From Mytilus californianus (lineage: Eukaryota > Mollusca > Bivalvia > Mytilida > Mytilidae): 64,000 nucleotides of DNA. Numbering within the stretch: position 1 is the first letter of the stretch; each line of letters starts with the position of its first letter. Below are positions 10,017-20,500 of the stretch, piece by piece. A program made the position numbers and the translations under genes. The stretch spans positions 112,992,771 to 113,056,770 of the forward strand of contig NW_026262581.1 of assembly GCF_021869535.1 (NCBI RefSeq), given 5' to 3'. The notes beneath the pieces were generated by a model. That model had not been told where the DNA came from, ran no database searches, and saw nothing but the letters and a program-made list of their open reading frames with translations.

Positions 10017-11684
10017 TGTTAGATCTAAACAGAAACCAACCTACCACATTGGATTAACTTCTTAAGAAAAATCAGAGATAATTGACTATGTGCATTTTTT
10101 ACAGGAACAACCAAACATGATTACAAGCACAAGAACAAAATACAACATGTAAACCTGTACAGCAAGAGACTTGATGTATCAGCCGACAATATATTACGAT
10201 TAGATTTTAAAAAAGGAACACTTGAGTTTAGGCAAAATTTTGTTGTTATTTAATTTGCTACATTTCTGTTTGTATATCTTCATGCAGTTGTAAAAATATA
10301 TTTTTTCCACCTTCATTGCATCTTCAAAGTCACTTATGTACAAACATGAAGAACATAATGACGCTTTAAAGTATGCTTAATGGCCATTCCTATACCTACT
10401 GTAGACCAACGTGATCGAGTTTATTTAAAGAATGATTTAAGTCATTCGATTTTACTTCAGATGTCACCTCCCTATGTTTTATACTGATATGTTTTTATTA
10501 TAAGATAGATTTTTTTGTTGATTTGTTTTTAATTTTAAATTAAGCCTGAACTCTACTATTTCTACTTAATGGAAAGTTTGTCAACATCAAATCTTCCACA
10601 CTTTTACGTAGGATTGGTACTAAATCCAAAATTTCACATCACACTACAAAAATGTAGTTGTAAATCTTCATATTAATTCTATTATGAGATTGATTTCTTG
10701 TGTTTCACGTTGCGAAACATGAATTTTGCAATTTTATGGAGGGATTTGATGGTCACAAATTGTCCTACAGTTTACACTAAGCAATATTCTGATAAAAACA
10801 GACGACAAAATTACCACTCAAACATTGTGCACTTCTAAATGTTTGGATCATATTGAATGTTGGTGTATTTCATTGCGAAGCATGAACTCTGAAAGTATCA
10901 TATCTGGAGAAGTTTGGTAAGCAACATTTCAGTTACTATTCATTCAGTGTGATTAACCTTGACATAATAACGTGTGCAACTTTTAATCTATTTCTTGACT
11001 AGATTGGTTTTTTTGGTGTTTTCCCGTAGGGAATTTCTGAATCTATAAATTAAAATATATATCTCTGATTTCAATACTAGTATGCTAAGCTTCGACGAGT
11101 AAGCAAGTTACGATGGATCTGAATTTTAATCAGATTGGGAATTTCTGCATTTTGGGAACGTTTTTCGAAGCAAAATCTCGGAAGTGTTGGCAAAGATGAC
11201 ATTTCAATAGAGAAAACGTTGACAGACTGGCTTCATCCCCTGTAACACAAATACCAGCAGGAAATGTCCTGTGTGCAACATAGACATTGAGGAATAGGGG
11301 AGATATTACATTGTGTTTATGTGTCCTAAACATTGACTTAGTTTTTTTCATATTATCTATTTTTATCAGTTTTTTTTAAGTTTAAAGGTGGGAACTCAGC
11401 TACGAAAATCATATATGACAGTATGTAAACTTGTACAAATAGCATCAACAAACTTCATGCTAAAATAAGCACAAGTCAATGTATTTATTACTAGAACATG
11501 CTTATCATTCTGTAGCATCAATTGAATATAGGAGTTCACAAGTTTGTTGTGTTGTCTCTTTATCATATATGTGTATCTTTTTTTTTATAATTCTAATGTT
11601 ATGTTACTGATATGCAAAAGGTGTCTTATCATTATTATCTTAGTATTTTGGATTTGTGGAGTATATCGAGTTGCGTACCCAATT
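10017..11684. other. AT-rich intergenic stretch, nothing assigned
   Basis: No exon with convincing coding character, no RNA gene and no tandem repeat recognised. The minus frame at 11351-11130 lacks any family feature. Confidence 0.5.
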
Positions 11685-11906
11685 TTGTCAATATAACGGA
11701 ACTATAAACAACTGTCACACAAGTTGGAAGTTTATCCAGCTATAAAACCAGGTTTAATCCACCATTTTCTTCGGAAAATGCCTGTACAAAGTCCGGAATA
11801 TGGCAGTTGATTTTCACTTGTTCCGTTGAATGACAGCGTTTGATTTTGTCAGTTTTTATGGACTTCCCCTTTTTGAATTTGCATTGGAGTTCGGTATTGA
11901 CATTTT
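11685..11906 (-). repeat. Short interspersed element family A, copy 1 (minus)
   Basis: Reverse-complement of the family seen at 17373, 19427 and 25667. Key phrases are AAAACCAGGTTTAATCCACC, AATGCCTGTACAAAGTC and GGAGTTCGGTATTG. A second minus copy follows directly. Confidence 0.75.
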
Positions 11907-12185
11907 TACCTATTATGTCTTTTTGTTTTGCTCACACATTGTTGTCAATATAATGGAATTCTATGCGACTGTCATACAAGTGAGAGGTTTAGCTAGCTAT
12001 TAGCTATTAAACCAGGTTTAATCCATCATTTTCTTCATAAGGAAATGCCTGTACCAAGTCAGGAATATGACAGTTGTTTTCCATTCGTTTGATGTGTTTG
12101 AGCTTTTGATTTTGCCATATGATAAAGGACTTTCGGTTATGAATTTTCCTTGGAGTTCGGTATTTTTGTTATACTCTTTTGGACA
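11907..12185 (-). repeat. Short interspersed element family A, copy 2 (minus)
   Basis: Immediately downstream and in the same direction as copy 1. It has CATTGTTGTCAATATAATGG, AAACCAGGTTTAATCCATCA and GGAGTTCGGTATTTTTG. It keeps the family's other end (TACCTATTATGTCTTTTTG), which copy 1 lacks, so the two are separate insertions or a partial tandem duplication. Confidence 0.75.
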
Positions 12186-12426
12186 TTTTGATCTTTTTAG
12201 ACGCGTTTGTCTTCCAATACACTTGTTACCTTTATAAGTAGTACAGGTCCAGAAAACATGAAATAAAATCCTTCATTTCACTATATGTAGTAAAATAAGT
12301 AAAACGGGTTTTAGAGTATATTGTTTATTGTATATGGTAAATAAAAAACAATTCGAAAATAGTCTTAACAAAGCGATTATAAATTTGAAAATAAGAGGAC
12401 AATTGTCATACCTGTTTCAGAATTCA

Positions 12427-12760
12427 AGAAATGTGTCTTTACAGTACAATACAATATGTTAATTCCTATATAGGTCCCTCAGAGGGGCAATAACAAAGAT
12501 ATTATTATAATTCAGTTGCATTAACGTACAAAGAATACAATATATAATAATAGTGTAATCATCAAAATAATAATATAAAATAATTTGAAATAATCAGTTC
12601 TCTGCAGTAGGGTTGGGTGCGGAATTGCAACCAAAGGAAAGGCAAAATTTTGGTTAGTTTGATTTCCTATAGCTCAGGGGACACCGGAGGACGGTGCTTA
12701 AGATTTATTCGATTGTCCCTGTGTCTAAGAAATGTATAATGGTGATAAAATCAATAAAAA
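12427..12760 (+). repeat. ~330-bp direct repeat, first copy
   Basis: Begins TGTGTCTTTACAGTACAATA and ends around the GATAAAATCAATAA phrase. It matches 13372-13690 across AGGTCCCTCAG, ACGTACAAAGAATACAAT and TATAGCTCAGGGGACACCGG. The copies are about 944 bp apart with many small differences, so this is an old pair or two insertions of one family. Confidence 0.8.
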
Positions 12761-13371
12761 TATTTACAGACAGCAACAAAATACTTGAAAATAGAAAATA
12801 AAAATAACACTTAAGGAGCAATGTGACTAAAACGGGTCTAAAAAGAATGGTTATAACCATCTAAGATCTACTTAGTGAGGAACATTATTTAAACATTAAT
12901 ATATATGTGACTAAAGTGATTATAAAAAACAATACAATACACTGATATAATTAAAAAAAATAAACAAATCCACGAGCTTATTTTTATTTCTTAAATCCTA
13001 AACATATTATTTCACTTCGAAAAATTAATATCATCTTGTGACAATTTGTATTGTTATATTTTACTCAAATACGATTTGAAATGAACTAGGTAGTATTTGC
13101 TTCCACGCGGGAGGGGGGACAGGGATTTGCACCCGATAACAAAATTATTCTTTTTATTTTTAGTTCTTGGTATAAACTTTTTTTTTCATTTTTCAAAAGC
13201 AACCTTTTTCTTTAAAGAAGAAATTCCCTGCCCCGACTATAATCAAATGGTGCTCCATAAGACTACTGAGACTTTATTGTTTATGACATTTGGTTTGTTA
13301 TCTTATCTACTTTTGAAGCATTTGAATTTCTTAAAATTTGCAGGGATGGGTCCAGGATTAAAGGAATGGAG

Positions 13372-13690
13372 GGCAAGTGTCTTTACAGTACAATACAATA
13401 TGTTTATTCCAATAAAGGTCCCTCAGGGGGGCAATGACAAAGATATTATTATTCAGTTAAATCAACGTACAAAGAATACAATGTATAATAATAGTGATAT
13501 AATCAAAATAATGATATAAAATAATTTAAAATAATCAGTTGTCTGCAATAGGAATGTGTGCGGAAGTGTGGCCAAAGGGAAGGCAAAACTTTGGTCAGAT
13601 TGATTGCTTATAGCTCAGGGGACACCGGGGACGGTGCTAAAGAATTCATACGATTTTCCCTGTGTTAGTATAATGGTAATAAAATCATCG
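13372..13690 (+). repeat. ~330-bp direct repeat, second copy
   Basis: Partner of 12427-12760. The open frame across 13097-13519 runs into this repeat and is not supported as a gene. The part after 13685 (GCGCGAAGCGCAAAGTA) has no partner beside the first copy. Confidence 0.8.
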
Positions 13691-14133
13691 CGCGAAGCGC
13701 AAAGTATTTTTTTATGATTTTATCCGAAAAAAATGATATTTTTGCACTCTTTGCTATTCACAATTTATTTTTCTCGTCCATTATTTAAAACATTTTTTTT
13801 ATTTCTTGGTACACACATTTTTTTTTTATTTTTCAAAAACTTAAAAAAAAAACATCCTTGCCAACCCAGAGAATCGAATAGTGACTCCCTTAGTCACTCA
13901 CTCACATAAAGACTCTGTTAGCTTTCTATATTTTTACTTTCATAATAACTTGTTTTGATATCTTTTCGCTTTTTCTAAGAAATATGTTTTCTTACTAAAT
14001 CTTAAGACCTTATACACAGTTTGTGCTTTATTTTTATTTTTATTGTGATACAGATACAATGCGTAAAAAATATAAGTAACAGTTACCCTCCTTGGTCCAA
14101 TACGGGTTACCATGAAATTATATAGCCAAAGCG

Positions 14134-14139
14134 TTTATT
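14134..14139 (-). promoter_or_regulatory. Candidate poly(A) signal AATAAA for the SLC1 gene
   Basis: AATAAA on the minus strand about 170 nt after the stop codon at 14310. It is the nearest canonical hexamer seen; another lies near 14028-14033. Confidence 0.4.
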
Positions 14140-14309
14140 ATCTTACAAAATATCTTATCGTAAGATGTTTACAAACGCGTAAAGAACAAACTGTATTTTA
14201 GAAAGTTGGTTCGATTAACATTTTTTTTTCAAATTTGTCTCGGAACTCAATTAAATGTAAACATGCATAACAGTTTTGCATTGAATGCTTTAGGCACAGA
14301 GTTTTTCAA

Positions 14310-14514
14310 CTACATTTTCGTAAAGGAAGGATTGTCAAGTCCACCATTTTTTTCTTGAAACTTGCCACCATTTACTGTGATTTCTACATCATTTATGTCT
14401 ATTCCTTTGGCAGCTTGTCTGTCTAATTCGGCAAGATCTTCTTGCGATAAGTGAGCAACAAGACCAGCACCGTAGGCATCACCCAATACATTAATGGCTG
14501 TTCTGAATCTATCC
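14310..14514 (-). CDS. SLC1 coding exon 8: TM8 end and C-terminal tail
   Basis: Acceptor ACCTTTAAG|GGATAG. Residues 459-525 start [20 protein letters not shown], with Asp459, Arg462, Asn466 and Asp470 at the family binding positions. A cytoplasmic tail of about 45 residues ends SFTKM and TAG (14312-14310). The TKM end resembles that of vertebrate EAAT1 (knowledge), compatible with PDZ binding. Confidence 0.93.
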
Positions 14515-17500
14515 CTTAAAGGTAAATAATCATTATATTAAACAATTTTTTACCACCTTGATATAATATTTGCAATTAACTTAGGAATGTTTTAACTTAT
14601 ATCGGTCATATTGTATACCATGACATTTTTTTGTGTCACTTTTTATATTTGTTTTTCCTTTAGTTTTAAATGTGTGTATTTTTCTCTGTTGTTTTACAAG
14701 AAATACATATGGAATGCAACAAAATTGATTCATATTACCTTCGCTTTCTTCAGTGTCATTAAAGAAATCGGAGTAAGTTTTATAGAAAAAGTAAATTATC
14801 TTAGAGTAATCCAAATTACTTAAAGCTAGTTCAAAGCCCAATTGAAAACAAAATGCTAGGACTCATTTAGGGCTAGCTCATAGTACTTAATTCTGAATAA
14901 ATGGAGACGTGGGGTATACGTCAATGAAAGAGCAGTCAGCGCCTCTTTGTTTCATAATGAAAATACAGATTCACAGTTTGATAATTAAAAAAATATATTG
15001 CAATTTTGGATATCAAAACCATTTTCCAAATAATAAATTATTGTATGATTTGTACACAAAGTACAACAGACCAGTATCGTTGGAGTCAGTACCCGACGGA
15101 TTTGGACAGGGTCACGTTTCGTTTTTTTTCTGTGATTTAAACAAACAATATTGTCACATTAGTAATTTCGCTAAATTTATATGTATTGAAGATGTATACA
15201 GTTGATTTGTTAATGTTTTGGACATCATTAGAATTTGACCATGTCCGTCAGGTGTTGACTCCAATTACAAAGGTCAGTTGTACAGTGGATGCCTGAGGGT
15301 TTTTAAAAAAATACATACAAGAACCAATCTATGGGTATTATGAGAGTTACTTCGTCCACTGGTAATCCAACCGCTGTCAAAACAATCGCCATGGTGACAA
15401 GTCCAGCTGACGGAATTCCCGCGGCACCAATTGCAGCAGCTGTTGATGTCAAACTTGGGAATAAAACAACATGCTGGTTATATTATGTTATTTACAGAAA
15501 CAAATCAAACTGAAGCACCAAAGTAAATAGTATAACAATACAATTATAATAACAGTAATAAGAATACTATGAAGAAGAAAATACCTAACTGTTGGTCATA
15601 AGAGAAAAATCTATACTGACTTTTTATCCTCGCCAATGGCATAACATTGGTGTCCATTACAAAATTGTTTGTAAGGATGAATGTGTTTGTCTTACACAAC
15701 AAATCAGAATTTCGTAATAGAATATTTATTTTTCTCACTTTAAAACAATTTTATATTTTCCATTGTATAAAACTCCATGTTTGTTTTAGAAGATTTAAGT
15801 GCTGACTTATTGCAGTCATTATGCAATTATCACCTTTTGTGTTATGATAGCAAATAACCAAAGCTGCTTGAAATATTTTTTCTTTTTGAATACTATCTGA
15901 GTACATTTGTAATTTTACTTCTACTTGCTTCTTCCTGTCTAAATACATACCTGATGATAACAACTTCCCCAAAATTCAATGAAATTCCAAGATACTGAGC
16001 AATAAAAATGGATGCCACGGCTTCGTAGAGTGCAGTTCCGTCCATGTTGATGGTGGCTCCGATTGGGGTAACAAATTTTGCAACACGTATATCGATCTTA
16101 TTCTTTTCTTCCAAGCATTCCATTGTAACAGGAAGAGTCGAAGAGCTTTGAAAGACATACATTTTGAACAAGTGGAAATTTGTGACATTTATAGACATGA
16201 TAATGGAGAAGGTATGACAAAGTCTTTTTTTGGCCACTTGAATTCGAAAATCAAACAGTAATATCAATTCATCAAAAAAACATCTTTAAGATCTTCACAA
16301 GACATTAGTCTGTCAGACGTATTTGTTGCACATATTTTCTTTCGCTATAAAATGGCTTTTAGAAAGATGCTGGTGCTAGTGCATTTTTGGGATAAAGCTG
16401 TTGCTTGTACTAAAATCTTCCTAAAAGCTATGTGTGAATTAGACTATTTGCCATCCATGTCCATTTTGACATATTAATGCCGCAACGTACATTTACATTT
16501 TTGCACATACGTGACTAGACTATATTATCATTACCTATTTATAAAAAGAATGAACATAATTTTGACAGAATTGAGGATTTTAATGTTTTTCCTTCATTTA
16601 AGGGCCAAATAAAGCCTCTTATCATACCTCCTCCTTTCGAATGCGATATGTTTTTCTCATGATTTAAAATTGTTGTATTTTTTTACATTTTTCTAAAATT
16701 TTATTGTTTTTATAAATTTTATTCTATCTTCAAGATAGCTATACATTTGTAGAGAATGGTCAGTTAAATGAGTCGTTATTTTTTTCTTTGAAAAAGTTCT
16801 TCCAGATTTTTTGCAGTTTAAAATTGTTGACCATGAATTGATTTATAAGTCATTACCTTGAAGCAGTACCCCAAGCTGTTAACAACGCCCGGATCATGTT
16901 GTAGCAAAAAACAAAAGGATTCTTCCTGGTGCCTATGAAGTATACGAGAGGAAGAACAACAAAACCATGAATACCAAGGCCTAACAACACGGTTAGCATG
17001 TAGTAGCCAAGCTGCGTAAAGACTTTACCCATGTCCTCCATCTCTATTAATTTGACAGCGATTAGAAACACTATTCCGACTGGAGAGTACCTGAAATAGT
17101 TAAAATTGTCTTTAATTCAAATATTATTCTAATTCAATACCCGGATGAGCCATGTTTAATAATGAATAATTACTGTTTTGTGTTGTCGGTTATATTTGGG
17201 ACTCTTGTTTATGATGCTATAAGCCTAAAGATAAAGAACTATAATATTACATTTTCAAAATGTCTTGTTAAAAATTAAAACTGGATGGTTTTCGATTGTA
17301 TTACTATATCACTGCGTTTCTTTCTTTTTTTTTTTAATTCTGCACGGTTTTAAAATACAGGATGAATTACTAAAAAGTAAAATAACAAAAAATACCGAAC
17401 TCCAAGGAAAATTCAAAACGGAAAGTCCCTTAAAAAATGGCAAAATCAAAAACTCAAACGCATCAAACGAATGGAAAACAACTGTCATATTCCTGTCTTG

Positions 17501-20500
17501 GTATAGACGTTTCCTTATGTAGAAAACGGTAGATTAAACCTGGTTTTATAGCTAGCTAAACCTCTCACTAAAATTATACCAAAAATAATGACATTTCATA
17601 ACAACAACTATTCTAACCAGATCTAGATAATTATCGAATATATTGCTATGTTAATCATTAATTAGTATGCTAGATTAAATACAAAAATAATGCAGTAGAA
17701 CTGTGTAAGTAAATGAAAAACACGTATACTAATCGTTGTTGAATCTTTAACCAAATGCTTTTAATGATACTATTGTATTACTGTTCGTTAATTTTTAATT
17801 GATGCATGCTTGGTTTGTTTTGCAAGAAACTTCATAATCAAAGAATACATACCATATAATTAATGTTACGATCTTCATTGTTGCAATGTGCATACATTCG
17901 AAGAAATCTGACAGTGGTTTTCCTGATGGACCCATTCTAGACAAAGTACAGCCAAAAAATATCGAGAAGACTACTAGACCAAGGATGTTCATTCCCTCCA
18001 CTTTCTTCACCATGGGTTTGTCTACTGTTCGTGTTGTAGTGTAGTTGACCATTTTCACTGAAAAAACACATTATAACTATAATAACTATATTTTGAATCA
18101 AAATACACTCGTGTAGAAAAGACTTATTGGTTATAATATCTTAACTCTTTAAGAATCAAATGTTATATGCGCATGAAATATTGCTGCAAAAACGTTCATT
18201 ATATGTCATTTTCAAATCTGCATTACATGTACTGTCCGTACGTACCTAAAGGTAAATCAGTTTTGGACAACATTAGTTGATTTGAGGATATTTGTTTCTT
18301 TCCGACATGGTTTAGGCCATATATGAGAAGACTCATTTACTTTCATTTCAATATTTCTACTTTTAGGTTACAAGTATTTGACTTGGAAGATCAATACTTT
18401 ATGATAAGAAATACACGAGCGTAAACCAGGCATGACTTTTATAGAAATGTAGTGTATAATTATGATTTTTACCACTAAAAGTAAGAAAATTAGGAATGAA
18501 TAAAACGGAGAAAAATAAGGACCAGTTGGTAGTATGCACTGTATGGTGCTATATTCTCAATTAAACGTGATCCTTCATAGTTAACATGTCATCGTTATTT
18601 CGGATTAAATAATAAACCAATTTATTGAATAATAAAGATTGATTGTTCTATTGATGATGTTTAACGCTACTTTAAACACTCACGAGTGCGGCTAGTTTTT
18701 ATCGGTGGAGGAAGCCGGAGTATCCGAAAAGAACCATCGACCTTCGGCAAGAAAACTGGCAATCCTAATTAAGATCTAAGTTGACAACACCTTGCCACGA
18801 TCGAGCTCTATCACGGCTGGTAATCGACACACGCAGAACAATCGGTTCTGCAATGAAAACCGTGAGAGGATTTCCGGTTATGCTTGAGTGGAGTAATTGT
18901 CACCGCTTCGAAAGGTATGTACATTTCTAAATCGAAATTTTCTAGTTCAATTGATCAAAATATTGAAAATCGGAGAATGCTATGCTGTGGTGAATACTTT
19001 AACGAAGAGACACATGTATCATTTACTGTTGTGCATGGAGTAAAACTCCTTCAAAATCAATCGTCCCACGAGTAATTGATGAAAAAAGTGACATTTCAAT
19101 TTTGAGATGGTTCTATTAACAGACCAACAAGTTCAAATTTAGTTTTTTTTCTGTCAACGGGATTGAATGTCGTTTTGGGCGGCGTGTACGCTGTCTGAAG
19201 TTGAAAGACGTCGTAATTAATCTAGAAACTGCCAATTTTCATTATTTCATGCGTGAGGGGATCGGTTCTGATTAAGGACATCGTGAATGCGTGAGAGGAA
19301 GTGCAATTATAGTCAATCATAAATCTAAACCACTTATATTTACGTTGCAGCCATTTCCATATTCATTGTCAATTTATATTTAGTATGAACTTCAATAAAA
19401 CTGTGCAAGTTACTTGCCTTTCTTTGAAAAAAGTAAAATCACAAAAATACTGAACTCCGAGGAAAATTAAAAAAAGTCCCTAATCAAATGGCAGAATCAA
19501 ATGATAAAACACATCAAACGAATGGACAACAACTGTCATATTTCTGACTTGGTACAGATATTTTCAAATGTAGAAAATGGTGGATTGAACCTTGTTTTAT
19601 AGCGCTAAACCTCTCACTTGTATGACAGTCGCATCAAATTCCATTATATTTACAACGATGCGTGAACAAAACAGACATAATAGGTAAAGTTGTCAAAATA
19701 GGGGTCAGCAGTCATCACCGTGTCACAATCTCAATTAGAACAAAAACAAACAAATATTTAACAAAGAAGCATAAAAAAGTATCTATCAAATTTAACAACC
19801 ACATTCATTGCTTACTTATATATGTATTTTAAATCAACCAATAAAGGATTGAAATATTTGAAGGCCTGTGACTGAATGGCAAGGTTCACATCAGCTCTAG
19901 TGTAGAGTCGCGTGTTTGACGTCAGAATGTAAACGTCACACAGTAAGAGATATAAAATAATTTTGTCGTTGTAGTGATTCGTTGTAGTGATTGTTGCATT
20001 TTTCGATATAAAGATATGTTTGCACTTCCCCTCACGCATTCACGATGTCCTCAATCAGAACAGATCCCCTCACGCATGAAATAATGAAAATTGGCAGTTT
20101 TTAGATTTATTAAGACGTCTATCAACTTCAGACAGCGTACACGCCGCCCAAAACGACATTCAATCCTGTTAACAGATTAAAAACTAAATTTGAACTTGTA
20201 GGTCTGTTAATAGAACCATCTCAAAATTGAAATGTCACTTTTTTCATCAATTATCCGTGGGACGACTGATTTTGTAGGAGTTTTACTCCATGCACAACAG
20301 TAAATGATACATATGTCTCTTCGTTAAAGTATTCACCACAGCATAGCATTCTCCGATTTTCAATATTATGATCAATTGAACTAGAAAATTTCGATTTAGA
20401 AATGTACATACCTTTCGAAGCCGTGACAATTACTCCACTCAAGCATAACCGGAAAATCCTCTCACGGTTTTCATTGCAGAACCGATTGTTCTGCGTGTGT

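Noticed and set aside
13097-13519. 140-codon plus-strand frame with hydrophobic start
   Set aside because: It overlaps the second copy of a ~330-bp non-coding repeat, has T-rich low complexity and no family likeness.
18884-19075. Paired small protein frames at 18884-19075 (+) and 20583-20251 (-)
   Set aside because: They come from the intronic inverted repeat; no start context, splice sites or family match.
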